From Marinobacter salinisoli (lineage in GTDB: Bacteria > Pseudomonadota > Gammaproteobacteria > Pseudomonadales > Oleiphilaceae): DNA of 64,000 nucleotides. Shown here in pieces: positions 8,267 through 17,306 of the stretch. The translations under genes were made by a program, and so were the position numbers. The stretch covers positions 930,001 through 994,000 of the forward strand of contig NZ_CP071247.1 of the NCBI RefSeq assembly GCF_017301335.1, read 5' to 3'. Below the pieces are notes generated by a model, which worked only from the letters and a program-made list of their open reading frames with translations, had not been told where the DNA came from and did not search any database. Positions within the stretch are counted from its first letter, which is position 1; each line of letters begins with the position of its first letter.

Positions 8267-9183
8267 GCAAATCCGTGAACGCACTGCCGGCCCAGACTGC
8301 TGCGAGTGAATCCAACGCTTCCATCACCTGGCGCGATTACCTGGAGCTGACCAAGCCCCGGGTGGTGGCTCTGATGATTCTGACCTCCGTGATCGGCATG
8401 ATGCTGGCGGTGCCCGGCCTGCCCGGCTGGGAGGTACTGCTGTACGGCAACCTCGGCATCGCGCTGCTCGCCGGTGCGGCTGCGGTGGTCAATCATGTGG
8501 TGGATCAGAAAATCGATACCATCATGGCGCGCACGCGCAAGCGCCCCGTTGCCACCGGTCGGATTGCGCCCTTGGATGCCCTGATGTTTGCCACCCTGCT
8601 GGCCTGTGTCGGCATGGTGGTACTGATGTGGAAGGTGAACGAGCTGACCGCCTGGCTGACCCTGGCCTCGCTGGTTGGCTATGCCGGTGTCTACACTCTG
8701 TTCCTGAAGCGCGCGACACCGCAGAACATCACCATCGGTGGCCTTGCCGGTGCCATGCCGCCCCTGCTGGGATGGACCGCCGTCACCGGACAGATTGAAG
8801 GCCACGCACTGCTGCTGGTGCTGATCATCTTTGCCTGGACGCCGCCACACTTCTGGGCGCTCGCGATCCATCGCAAGGAAGAATACGCCGAGGCGGGGAT
8901 CCCCATGCTGCCCGTGACCCACGGCAACCGGTTTACCGAGCTGCACATCCTGCTGTACACGCTGATCCTGCTGGCCGTGAGTCTGCTGCCCTTCGTCACG
9001 GGCATGTCCGGTATCATCTATCTGGTGGGTGCCCTGCTGCTGGGTCTGCGCTTCCTGCATTACGCAGTTCGCCTGCTGAAGGGGGACGATCGCCGGGTTG
9101 CCTTCAATACCTTCAAATACTCCATCACTTATCTGATGGTGTTGTTTGTGGTATTGCTGGTAGACCACTTCGTCTTTTTCTGA
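8263..9183 (+). CDS. cyoE: Protoheme IX farnesyltransferase (haem O synthase)
   Basis: 306 aa, UbiA superfamily, also called CtaB. It adds a farnesyl group to haem B, giving haem O, which the upstream CtaA converts to haem A. The first prenyl-diphosphate Mg2+ motif is seen as NHVVDQKIDTIMARTRKRPV and the second loop as HFWALAIHRKEEYAEAGIPM. About eight to nine membrane helices are evident. An ATGA overlap with ctaA implies coupled translation of the two haem A enzymes. Confidence 0.96.
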   Translation: MSKSVNALPAQTAASESNASITWRDYLELTKPRVVALMILTSVIGMMLAVPGLPGWEVLLYGNLGIALLAGAAAVVNHVVDQKIDTIMARTRKRPVATGRIAPLDALMFATLLACVGMVVLMWKVNELTAWLTLASLVGYAGVYTLFLKRATPQNITIGGLAGAMPPLLGWTAVTGQIEGHALLLVLIIFAWTPPHFWALAIHRKEEYAEAGIPMLPVTHGNRFTELHILLYTLILLAVSLLPFVTGMSGIIYLVGALLLGLRFLHYAVRLLKGDDRRVAFNTFKYSITYLMVLFVVLLVDHFVFF

Positions 9184-9202
9184 TCATCCACACGGGGTCC
9201 TG

Positions 9203-9868
9203 ATGAACCGCTCGATTCGCCTGACACTGATTGTTCTGCTGCTCCTGGTTGTGCTTGTTTTCGGCTTGGCGGTTGGCCGGCAGGTGTTTCTGGTCGGAGG
9301 CGAGGAGCCGGCACCTGCGCCGGTGCTGAGCGAGCTGAACACCTATGTCTACGACCAGCCCCGTGAGCTGGCAGAGTTCACCCTGCTCAATGAACAGGGT
9401 GAAACCGTGACCCGGGAAAGCCTCAAGGGGCGTTGGACCTTTGCGTTCGTGGGCTACACCAACTGCCCGGATATCTGCCCGGCGGCCATGGCCAACCTGC
9501 GCCGTGCCAACCAGCTGCTATCCAAAGAGCTGCCTCAACCAGACTACCTGCTGGTGACTGCCGATCCGGAACACGACACCCCGGAAAAACTCAAGGCCTA
9601 CACCGACTTTTTCGGCCCCAACTTCCACGGCCTGACCGGCGACGTGGAAACCCTGCGGTCGCTCGCCAAGAGTCTGAGTGCGGTATTCGTTCATCGGCAG
9701 GTCGATGGCGAATTGCTGGTTGATCACAGCGGTCACCTCGCGTTGTTGAATCCCGAAGGCCAGTTGGCCGCCGTCATCCAGCCTCCGCACCAGCCTGAGT
9801 CACTGGTTGAGGCCTTCGAACGGATCTACGAATGGGCACGGGATAACCGGCTTGGCGCCAGTAGCTGA
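9203..9868 (+). CDS. SCO1/SenC family copper chaperone
   Basis: 221 aa. It transfers copper to, or reduces thiols of, the CuA site of subunit II in the periplasm. An N-terminal anchor helix (residues 5-25) precedes a thioredoxin fold with the copper motif C88-PDI-C92 and the third ligand in VDHSGHLALL. It is the last gene of the oxidase assembly block, 19 bp after cyoE. The downstream gene (hrpB) is unrelated in function. Confidence 0.93.
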   Translation: MNRSIRLTLIVLLLLVVLVFGLAVGRQVFLVGGEEPAPAPVLSELNTYVYDQPRELAEFTLLNEQGETVTRESLKGRWTFAFVGYTNCPDICPAAMANLRRANQLLSKELPQPDYLLVTADPEHDTPEKLKAYTDFFGPNFHGLTGDVETLRSLAKSLSAVFVHRQVDGELLVDHSGHLALLNPEGQLAAVIQPPHQPESLVEAFERIYEWARDNRLGASS

Positions 9869-9925
9869 GCCGGTTAGACTCGCTGCCACTGTCCGCCCTG
9901 TGCGGCCCTGAACCCATCGACCCAT

Positions 9926-12427
9926 GTGCCAGCCACCGTGCTTCCCATCGAGCAGCTTCTCCCTGACCTGACCGCCACCCTTGAGCAAACCACGACGGCG
10001 TTGTTGCAGGCCCCGCCGGGCGCCGGCAAAACCACCCGTGTCCCGCTTGCGCTGCTGGATGCTCCCTGGCGGGGTGGCGGCAAGATTCTCATGCTCGAGC
10101 CCCGGCGTCTCGCGGCCCGATCCGCCGCCCGTTTCATGGCATGCCTGCTGGGCGAGCAGCCTGGTCAGACCGTGGGATACCGCACCCGACTGGATACCCG
10201 GGTGTCTGCCGAAACCCGCATCGAAGTGGTTACCGAAGGCATCCTGACCCGACTGATTCAGAATGATCCCATGCTGGAGCCCTACGCCGCGGTGTTATTC
10301 GATGAATTCCACGAGCGCTCGTTGCAGGCCGATCTCGGACTGGCACTGGTGCGGGAATCCCAGCACGCCCTGCGGGAAGACCTGCGGGTACTGGTGATGT
10401 CTGCCACGCTGGACACCGGGCCTGTTGCCCGACTACTCGGTGACGTGCCGGTGCTGACCAGTGAGGGACGCGCCTTCCCTGTGGACATTCATTACCGGCC
10501 ATTGCCCCGGCAGGCCCGGATTGTTGATCAGGTTGTGGCGGTGATTCACGAAGCCCTTAGCGATCAGGCCGGCTCGTTGCTGGTGTTCCTGCCCGGAGCC
10601 GGAGAAATCCGGCGGGTTGAGCAGCAGTTACGCGGGCAGTTACCGGCCGATGTAGTGTTGGCGCCGCTGTACGGCAACCTGAAGGCCGAAGAGCAGGACC
10701 GGGCCATTGCCCCGGCGGGCCCGGGGTCCAGAAAAGTGGTGCTGGCCACGGCCATTGCCGAAACCAGTCTGACGATCGACGGAGTGCGGGTTGTGATCGA
10801 CGCCGGGCTGCAGCGGCGGGCGCTGTTCGACCCCAACAGCGGGATGACCCGGCTGGTGACCGGGCGGGTATCCAAGGCTTCGGCGGAGCAACGCAAAGGC
10901 CGGGCCGGCCGGACAGAGCCGGGGGTGTGTTACCGGCTGTGGAGCGAGTCGGAGCACTTTGGGCTGGCGGACTTTACCCCGCCGGAAATTCAGCAGGCCG
11001 ATCTGGCGCCGCTGGTACTGGAAATGGCCCAGTGGGGCGCCCGTTCACCGGATCAGGTGGCGTGGATCGATGCGCCGCCCGCGGCACACTGGCAACAGGC
11101 GATGGAACTGTTGCAGTGGCTGGATTTGCTTGACGCGAACGGGGCGATTACCGACCACGGCAAGGCGGCCAGGCAATTGGGCATCCACCCCCGCCTGGCC
11201 CATATGGTGGTTCATGGCCGCAGCGCAGGACTGGGCACTCTGGCCGCTGAACTGGCTGCCTTGCTGGAGGAGCGGGATCTGATGGGGCCGGGCAGCGGCG
11301 CGGACATCCACCAGCGGGTACGCTTGCTGCGGGGCGAGCCTGGCCATTCCCGGGTCGATCCGGCCCGATTGAAAGCGATACGGCACGCCGCCAAACGCCT
11401 GAACCCGAAAAATTCTGCGCAGCCCGATAGCTCTGAGCGCAACGGCACCGATACCGACATCGGACGGCTGCTGGCCCTGGCATACCCTGACCGGATTGCC
11501 CGCCGGCGCCCCGGCAGCGCACCACGCTATCAGCTGAGCAATGGGCGCGGAGCGCTGCTGGCCGAGGACGACCCGTTGGCTCGTGAGGAGTGGCTGGTGG
11601 CTGCGGATTTGGACGGCAAGGCCCGGGAAGCAACAATCTACCTCGCCGCACCGGTCCAGCCGGTGGACCTCGAGCGGGTCCTGGCCGGGCACATGCAGGA
11701 AGGCGAGGAGGCCGGCTGGGATGATCAGCGCGGAACCGTGGTGGCACGCTATGTGCGCAGGCTCGGCAAGCTGATCCTGTCGGAAAAGCCGCTCACCAGG
11801 ATCGATCCGGAACTGGTCCAGCAGGGGCTGTTGGATGCGGTGCGACGCAAGGGGTTGGACAGCCTGCCCTGGACCCCGCAGGCCCGGCAGTGGGTCGCCC
11901 GAGTGCGACTTCTGGCGCAGTGCTTCCCGGGCCAGTGGCCAGATACCAGTGATCCGGCCTTGCTGAATACCCTTGAGCACTGGCTCGCCCCTTATCTGGC
12001 GGGGCTGAAGAAGTGGTCCGATGTTGCGAACCTGAACCTGCCGCTGGCCCTGGCCACGCTGTTGGATTATGCGCAACAGCATCAGCTTGATGAACTGGCA
12101 CCGACGACTCTGGCCATTCCCACCGGACAGAAAGTCGTGCTCGACTATACCCCTGATAGCGGCCCGGTGCTGGCGGCCAAGCTGCAAGCCATGTTCGGTC
12201 TGACGGAAACGCCCCGGGTCGCCGGTGGCAAGGTGCCGGTGGTGATCCACCTGTTGTCGCCCGCCCAGCGGCCCCTGGCGGTGACTTCCGACCTGGCCAG
12301 CTTCTGGCGCAATGCCTACCCCGAGGTGCGCAAAGACATGCGGGGGCGGTATCCCAAGCATCCCTGGCCGGAAGACCCGCTTACGGCACCGGCCCAGCAG
12401 GGAACCAAGAAACGCCCTGCTCGCTGA
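9926..12427 (+). CDS. hrpB: ATP-dependent helicase HrpB
   Basis: 833 aa, the usual HrpB length. It is a DEAH/DExH-box helicase with Walker A APPGAGKTTRVPLALL near the N-terminus, Walker B FDEFHERSLQADL and motif III SATLD, then motifs IV-VI including ATAIAETSLTIDGV and QRKGRAGRTEPG. The HA2 and HrpB C-terminal regions end in KDMRGRYPKHPWPEDP, a strong HrpB signature. Its cellular role in gammaproteobacteria is poorly defined. The start is a GTG at 9926 without a good ribosome site; a GTG four codons later is an alternative. The 3' end overlaps the convergent eIF2B-like gene by 47 bp. Confidence 0.93.
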   Translation: MPATVLPIEQLLPDLTATLEQTTTALLQAPPGAGKTTRVPLALLDAPWRGGGKILMLEPRRLAARSAARFMACLLGEQPGQTVGYRTRLDTRVSAETRIEVVTEGILTRLIQNDPMLEPYAAVLFDEFHERSLQADLGLALVRESQHALREDLRVLVMSATLDTGPVARLLGDVPVLTSEGRAFPVDIHYRPLPRQARIVDQVVAVIHEALSDQAGSLLVFLPGAGEIRRVEQQLRGQLPADVVLAPLYGNLKAEEQDRAIAPAGPGSRKVVLATAIAETSLTIDGVRVVIDAGLQRRALFDPNSGMTRLVTGRVSKASAEQRKGRAGRTEPGVCYRLWSESEHFGLADFTPPEIQQADLAPLVLEMAQWGARSPDQVAWIDAPPAAHWQQAMELLQWLDLLDANGAITDHGKAARQLGIHPRLAHMVVHGRSAGLGTLAAELAALLEERDLMGPGSGADIHQRVRLLRGEPGHSRVDPARLKAIRHAAKRLNPKNSAQPDSSERNGTDTDIGRLLALAYPDRIARRRPGSAPRYQLSNGRGALLAEDDPLAREEWLVAADLDGKAREATIYLAAPVQPVDLERVLAGHMQEGEEAGWDDQRGTVVARYVRRLGKLILSEKPLTRIDPELVQQGLLDAVRRKGLDSLPWTPQARQWVARVRLLAQCFPGQWPDTSDPALLNTLEHWLAPYLAGLKKWSDVANLNLPLALATLLDYAQQHQLDELAPTTLAIPTGQKVVLDYTPDSGPVLAAKLQAMFGLTETPRVAGGKVPVVIHLLSPAQRPLAVTSDLASFWRNAYPEVRKDMRGRYPKHPWPEDPLTAPAQQGTKKRPAR

Positions 12428-13253
12428 TCCGGGCGGTGATCATCCGAACGGGCACGGGTTCAAAACAGATGTTTCGTACCCGTATGTGTTCACCCGTGGG
12501 CGCGCCGATTGCCTTCGGCGGCATTTCCTCCAGGGTGACCGACCGGCGGGTATCCTTGCTGTCCTTGAAACTGTCCGCCAGAACCCAGAGGGGTATGTCC
12601 TGATCCCGCGCCGCCAGCGCCAGCAGATAGCTGCCGCTCTTGTTCACGAAGTGCTGATCGGCCAGCCAGGTATCGCAGCCGACCACCGCCACACTGGCCT
12701 CGGGCGCGAACAGGCCCAGCTGGGCGTCGGTAATCAGCGTTACCTCGACACCCAGCTCATCCAGTTCCTTTGCCAGCGTAAATCCCTCGTTTCCGGGGCC
12801 GCTTTGCGTGCAGATCACCGAAAACGGACATTGACGGGCCCGCAACTGCCGGAACAGCGCCAGGATCTGCGAGCTCCGACTGTGGGTCAGTAGCCTGGCC
12901 CCGGCCGGCACCAAATCTGCGGCGTGGCGGGCCACCTGATCGCTGGCCTGGCTCAGCTCCAGCAGGACCCCCGCCACAATTGGCACGGCTTCGGCGGAAA
13001 CGTTGTCGAGATCCGGCCCGTGGCCAAACCGGGTGCGGCAGCGTGCGATGGCATTGGCCAGCGCCACCATGCTGGGTCGTGCCCGCTCCAGCTCGCTCAG
13101 TGCTGTCTCCAGCTCATGGGCAGACACGGCAGTCTGTTCCAGCCAGCTTTGCACACCCTGCAGTGCGGTCATGGCTAGCTGGGCCGCGCCTGAGGCCTGG
13201 TCGTCACGAATGGTGCGGATCAGGGTGTCTGGGTATTGCCTGCGTCGGTTCAC
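12381..13253 (-). CDS. eIF-2B alpha/beta/delta-like protein
   Basis: 290 aa, GTG start with a strong AAGGAG 9 bp upstream. The C-terminal two thirds resemble the IF-2B superfamily (eIF2B regulatory subunits, methylthioribose-1-phosphate isomerase, ribose-1,5-bisphosphate isomerase). Visible features are LLTHSRSSQILALF, ICTQSGPGNEGFTLAKEL, VAVVGCDTWLADQHFVNKSGSYLLAL and PLWVLADSFK. Bacteria have no eIF2B system, so this is more likely a sugar-phosphate isomerase or ligand-binding relative of unknown substrate. The N-terminal 100 residues look helical, as in the family. No metabolic partner is adjacent. Confidence 0.8.
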   Translation of the reverse strand: MNRRRQYPDTLIRTIRDDQASGAAQLAMTALQGVQSWLEQTAVSAHELETALSELERARPSMVALANAIARCRTRFGHGPDLDNVSAEAVPIVAGVLLELSQASDQVARHAADLVPAGARLLTHSRSSQILALFRQLRARQCPFSVICTQSGPGNEGFTLAKELDELGVEVTLITDAQLGLFAPEASVAVVGCDTWLADQHFVNKSGSYLLALAARDQDIPLWVLADSFKDSKDTRRSVTLEEMPPKAIGAPTGEHIRVRNICFEPVPVRMITARISEQGVSWFPAGPVP

Positions 13254-13340
13254 TGGCCGCTCCTTGTGAGGTCACCCGATACCCGAAGCCTAGCAGGCCG
13301 AGGGCGGCTCGCCGGGCCGCCTGGCGGCGGCCGAAAAAGC

Positions 13341-13368
13341 TTGCCAGATCGCCGGTTCTGGATAAAAT
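13341..13368 (+). promoter_or_regulatory. Sigma-70-type promoter of the ATP-grasp gene
   Basis: TTGCCA (13341-13346) and TAAAAT (13363-13368), separated by 16 bp, each match the consensus at five of six positions. Transcription would begin near 13375. This excludes the long upstream in-frame reading (from 13236) and supports a start at 13389 or 13401. Confidence 0.6.
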
Positions 13369-13400
13369 TCGCGCTAATTTTTTGGCTGATGTGTGTGGTC

Positions 13401-14219
13401 ATGCAGCTCGTATCCTTTGACGTTTTCCGAACCCTCGGCTTTCCCGATACCACCGTGCTCAAGCCAGAGCACTTCCTTCGTCACAAACCACTGTTGCAGG
13501 ATGCTGACTGGGTGCTGTTCCCGGAGTACTGGCAGCTCAATGCCCTGGTCCATGGCCTCAAATGCCGGGTGTTTCCGAGTCTGGCGAGCTACCGGATCGG
13601 CCACGACAAGGTCGAGATGACCCGTGCGTTCCAGTGTATTGCGCCAGAGCACACGCCCTTCACTCTGATCGAAGCCAACGGCCCCCAGGAACGGGAGATG
13701 ATCTGGGAAACCATGTCGCTGCCGTTCGTCGCCAAGCTGCCAAAGGCCAGCATGGGCGAAGGGGTGTGGCTGATTGAGTCCCGCCAGGACTGGCAGCGCT
13801 ATTGCGAGGTTACGCCTGTGCTCTATGCCCAGGAGTATCTGCCCATTGACCGGGATGCCCGGGTCGTGGTGGTCGGCGATCAGGTACTGACGGCTTACTG
13901 GCGGGTTCAGTCCGATCAGGGCTTCTATAACAACCTGTCCCGGGGCGGGCGCCTTGATGACAGCCCGGTGCCTGAGGTCATGACCGCGCTGGCCCTGCGT
14001 CTGGCGCGCACGCTGGAGGTGGACCATGCCGGCTTTGATATCGCGCTGGTTGCGGGCTATCCGTACGTGCTGGAGTTTAACCGGTTGTTTGGTAATCAGG
14101 GCCTGGCCCAGGGGCGCGATCTGCAGCAGGCCATCCTCGGCTACCTCCGCCAGAAGCATGAACCGCGGGACCCGGACGGCCCCACAGACCCGGGCAGGTT
14201 CCTGCCGACTGCGGTCTGA
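13401..14219 (+). CDS. RimK-like ATP-grasp ligase family protein
   Basis: About 272 aa. The ATP-grasp fold is indicated by LPFVAKLPKASMGEGVWLI (nucleotide-binding loop), LYAQEYLPIDRDARVVVVGDQVLTAY and the metal-binding end VLEFNRLFGNQGL. RimK-type enzymes join amino acids to carboxylates with ATP, but the substrate here cannot be read from sequence. The ATG at 13401 (MQLVSFDVFR) is preferred. ATG 13389, four codons upstream, is possible, and neither has a strong ribosome site. The promoter at 13341-13368 leaves a short leader in either case. It is convergent with the MFS gene downstream. Confidence 0.75.
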   Translation: MQLVSFDVFRTLGFPDTTVLKPEHFLRHKPLLQDADWVLFPEYWQLNALVHGLKCRVFPSLASYRIGHDKVEMTRAFQCIAPEHTPFTLIEANGPQEREMIWETMSLPFVAKLPKASMGEGVWLIESRQDWQRYCEVTPVLYAQEYLPIDRDARVVVVGDQVLTAYWRVQSDQGFYNNLSRGGRLDDSPVPEVMTALALRLARTLEVDHAGFDIALVAGYPYVLEFNRLFGNQGLAQGRDLQQAILGYLRQKHEPRDPDGPTDPGRFLPTAV

Positions 14220-14230
14220 GCAGCGCGCAT

Positions 14231-15418
14231 TTACCGGCGGGTTTGCAGGTTCAGGACTAGGGTGAGGGGTAAAATCAGCAGGCCGTAGCCGAGAATCACC
14301 ATCACCGCGTGCCGGGCATCGCCGGTTGCATCGGCCACCAGCCCCCCGGCCATGGGCACCGCAAAGGCCACGGTGTAGCCCACCAGGAAGGTGCCGGCGG
14401 ATAGCCGGCCGGTTTCGCCGGCACTGACCACCAGCGGTGGCAGCGCGACCAGCAGGATCAGCAGGATGCCGGCAATGAAGCTGGCCAGTGTGGCACAGAC
14501 GATGAAGGCCCAGCCCTGCAGCAGCAGGCTGCCAGCCGTGCCCAGAATGCACAGGAGTGCGCAGGCAATCACGATCCCCTTCCGGCCCACCCAGAGGCGC
14601 GCCATTTTCAGCATCACGAGGGAGGCAGCCACCTGGGCGGCGTTGTACCAGAACAGGGCTTCGGAAAGCAGATCAAGCCGGCCCTGCTGGGCCATCAGGT
14701 TACTCATGTAGGCATTCAGCCCGAAGAACACCGAACCGGACATTCCCAGTACCAGACCGATCTGGACAGTCAGCGGGTTGCGCCAGTCGGGCAGCCAGTT
14801 GCCCCGTGCCACCGGACCGGTGTTGTCCCGGCGTGGGAGATACAGCGCGGCGGCCACCAGTAACGCCGGCAGTGACCAGGCCAGCAGTGTCCAGCGCCAG
14901 TTCTGATCGAACAGCGGCATCAGCACCGGAAGCGTCAGGCCGGCACCAATGAACTCACCCATCAGCATGCCATTCATGTAGATGGCCGTCCCCAACGCCA
15001 GATGGTGGGCTTGCAACCAGCGTGGTAACAGCGCGGGTAAGGCGGGCTGCATCATGGCTACCCCCAGTCCCATGACCGCGCTGGCCAGCATCAGGCTGGT
15101 GGACTCCGGCGCCAGCGCCCGGGCGGAAGAACCCAGAGCCATGACGGTGATGGCCAGGGCCAGCGTGGTGCGGGGGCCAATTCGTGTGATGGCCAGTGAG
15201 CCGGGCATGGCGCCCACGGCGAGCATCAGGATGGGTAGCGTGGTGAGTGCACCGGTCAGCGCCTGGGACAGCGCCAGGTCATCACTGATAAAAGGCGCCA
15301 GTGGCGGCGCGACGAGAATGGGTATGCGCAGGTAAAGGCCGGCCAGCCAAAGCAGCACCGCCACCGGCAGCAGGCGCGCTGGCGATGGCGGTGTGTGTGC
15401 GGCCGTAACTGCAGCCAC
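14231..15418 (-). CDS. MFS transporter, CynX/NimT family
   Basis: 395 aa, GTG start, twelve predicted helices. The N-terminal LWLAGLYLRIPILVAPPLAPFI and the overall pattern (GALTTLPILMLAVGAMPGSL, RIGPRTTLALAITVMALGSSAR) fit the CynX/NimT group of cyanate and 2-nitroimidazole transporters; the real substrate is unknown. It starts 12 bp after the stop of the orphan ectoine synthase gene on the same strand, so the two are very probably co-transcribed. That context suggests a compatible solute or a precursor as cargo, but this is inference. Confidence 0.85.
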   Translation of the reverse strand: MAAVTAAHTPPSPARLLPVAVLLWLAGLYLRIPILVAPPLAPFISDDLALSQALTGALTTLPILMLAVGAMPGSLAITRIGPRTTLALAITVMALGSSARALAPESTSLMLASAVMGLGVAMMQPALPALLPRWLQAHHLALGTAIYMNGMLMGEFIGAGLTLPVLMPLFDQNWRWTLLAWSLPALLVAAALYLPRRDNTGPVARGNWLPDWRNPLTVQIGLVLGMSGSVFFGLNAYMSNLMAQQGRLDLLSEALFWYNAAQVAASLVMLKMARLWVGRKGIVIACALLCILGTAGSLLLQGWAFIVCATLASFIAGILLILLVALPPLVVSAGETGRLSAGTFLVGYTVAFAVPMAGGLVADATGDARHAVMVILGYGLLILPLTLVLNLQTRR

Positions 15419-15429
15419 TCGGGACGAGA

Positions 15430-15825
15430 TCAGTCTTCGCCGGTATCCGGCAGGTAGGCACCGTCTTCATCGTGCACTTCCCGGCCAGTGACCGGTGGGT
15501 TGAACGCGCAAATCAGACGCATGTCCTCGGTGCCGCCCCGCAGCGTGTGCTGGTCGTGCTTGTCCAGCGCATACAGGGTGCCGTCGGTGATTTCGTGGGT
15601 CTCACCGGTGGCCTTGTCGGTGATGGAACCGTTGCCGGCAACGCAGTACACCGCTTCCAGGTGGTGCTTGTACCAGAGGTTCAGTTCAGCACCGGCCGGG
15701 ATGATGGTTTCGTGGAAGGAGAATCCCATGCCATCCTTTTTCAGCAACATCCGGCGGCTGGTCCAGCCTGGGCCTGTCACTTCGCGCTCGGTACCGATAA
15801 TGTCTTGAACTCGTACGATTTTCAT
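15430..15825 (-). CDS. ectC: L-ectoine synthase (orphan copy)
   Basis: 131 aa, full family length, cupin fold. EctC cyclises N-gamma-acetyl-diaminobutyrate to ectoine by water elimination. Residues reported as iron ligands (Glu57, Tyr85, His93) are all present, as are substrate-site residues Trp21, Arg25, Thr40 and Tyr52, so the enzyme looks intact. ectA and ectB, which normally precede ectC, are absent: upstream is a GTPase gene 50 bp away and downstream is an MFS transporter. GGGGAA precedes the start at 15825, and a TATACT box (15860-15865, minus strand) in the short gap may give it its own promoter. Confidence 0.93.
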   Translation of the reverse strand: MKIVRVQDIIGTEREVTGPGWTSRRMLLKKDGMGFSFHETIIPAGAELNLWYKHHLEAVYCVAGNGSITDKATGETHEITDGTLYALDKHDQHTLRGGTEDMRLICAFNPPVTGREVHDEDGAYLPDTGED

Positions 15826-15875
15826 AAGCGTTCCCCGGTTATGGTTGGAAAAGCCCTACAGTATAAACATCCCTG

Positions 15876-17306
15876 TCAGGCCCGATTCAACCGCCAATCG
15901 TCGTAGGTGATCATGCTTTGCTCGATGGCGGCGATGAATTTGTGTCGTTGGCGTTCGTCCATCGACTGTTCTTTCCGGCACTTGTCGAAGGCCAGCTGAA
16001 TGGCCTGGCGGGCGGGTTTGTCCAGGCTCTCCAGCCAGTGGTGATCGGCCGGTTCCAGATCCAGGAAGTCCCGGCCGGCGTGGTTGCGGTGGCTGATGTG
16101 CCACCAGTGGTCCACCGCCCGCCCAAGGATCACATAGCCGAACTGACTGTCCTGAACCGGCCCGAAGGTGGCTGTCTTGAAGCCATCTTTGAGTACGCCG
16201 ATGTTCAGCGCCGGCAGCATCAGCCGGTCGCCATAGAAATAACTGCCGGCCGCACCGATCAGCCCGCCCACCAGGGCGCCAGCCCCCAGTGAGTGTCCCA
16301 GCGTGATCGCATCGATACTGGCCCCGCTGACGGCGCCGGCTCCGAAGCCTGCGGTGGTCAGGTAGCGCCGGCTTACTGCCCAGGTGCTCCGGCTGTCTTC
16401 GGAGAACAGGTCGTGCTCGTTATGCCAGGACAGTTCCGCTTCCTGACGCTGGATACGCTGATGGTGATAGAGGTGTTCGATGTCTGTGCGCAGGGTCTGT
16501 TCCCGCTGGCGTTGATGGCGGTACCACCTGTCCCGCAGTTGCTCGGCGAGCTGTTCGTCGCTGATGCCGGAGGCCTGCGCTGAGGTGAGTGTTCGTTTTT
16601 CGCGGTAGGCCATCATGTCTTCCAGGGCCCGGGCAATCAGCGTCGCGGCCTGGCTCTGATTTTTGCGCCGGTGCTCCGAGAGAAATCCGGTGGCCTCTTC
16701 CAGCGGTTGTTCCCAATCCGGTTCCAGCTGGCCAAAAGCGCGTAACAGGCTGAGATGTTGCTCAAACGGGGCGCGAACGGCGTCAAACTTCCGAACCACC
16801 TGAAAGAACTGGCCGAGCGCGGATTGCCAGGTTTCGCTGTAATCCTCGCTGCCGATGCTGTTGATCAGCGCCAAACTGGGGCGGCCGGTCCAGCGCAGGA
16901 TGGTCATCTCTGCCTCGTGCTCGGCACTGTAGGGTACCGACCCGTCCACCACGTAGATGATCCCGGCGCCCTCAATCAGCGGCGTCAGCAGCTCGCATTC
17001 ATCGGTAAAGCGACCATCTCCCTGGTGCTGGGTGACGAAGGCCTTGACGGTTTCGGCACGGTCGGAGGCGGACACGCTGTGGGCTTCCAGCCATTCCAGC
17101 ACCCGGCGGGGGCGCTGAAACCCGGGGGTGTCTACCAGAACGTAGAGGGTGCGTCCGTCCACGGTCATCGGGTAGGACTGGCGCTGGCGCGTGGTGCCCG
17201 GCTCCAGCGCAATGGCGATGGCGTCGTTCTGGGACAGCGTGGCCACCACGCTGGATTTGCCCTTGTTCGGGTGACCGACGACAGCAAAGACAGGAGGCTG
17301 TGTCAT
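15876..17306 (-). CDS. DUF3482 domain GTPase
   Basis: 476 aa. The N-terminal Era/TrmE-like GTPase domain has G1 GHPNKGKSS, a possible G2 Thr in EPGTTRQ and G3 DTPGF. The usual G4 NKxD is replaced by NSIGSE after a correct hydrophobic strand (PSLALI), so guanine specificity may be altered. The DUF3482 region that follows is largely helical and charged (residues about 250-350), with a Gly/Ala-rich segment (GAGAVSGASIDAITLGHSLG) that may insert in or lie on the membrane. It overlaps the upstream DUF2868 gene by 4 bp. The pair is recurrent in Pseudomonas-like genomes; its function is unknown. Confidence 0.85.
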   Translation of the reverse strand: MTQPPVFAVVGHPNKGKSSVVATLSQNDAIAIALEPGTTRQRQSYPMTVDGRTLYVLVDTPGFQRPRRVLEWLEAHSVSASDRAETVKAFVTQHQGDGRFTDECELLTPLIEGAGIIYVVDGSVPYSAEHEAEMTILRWTGRPSLALINSIGSEDYSETWQSALGQFFQVVRKFDAVRAPFEQHLSLLRAFGQLEPDWEQPLEEATGFLSEHRRKNQSQAATLIARALEDMMAYREKRTLTSAQASGISDEQLAEQLRDRWYRHQRQREQTLRTDIEHLYHHQRIQRQEAELSWHNEHDLFSEDSRSTWAVSRRYLTTAGFGAGAVSGASIDAITLGHSLGAGALVGGLIGAAGSYFYGDRLMLPALNIGVLKDGFKTATFGPVQDSQFGYVILGRAVDHWWHISHRNHAGRDFLDLEPADHHWLESLDKPARQAIQLAFDKCRKEQSMDERQRHKFIAAIEQSMITYDDWRLNRA

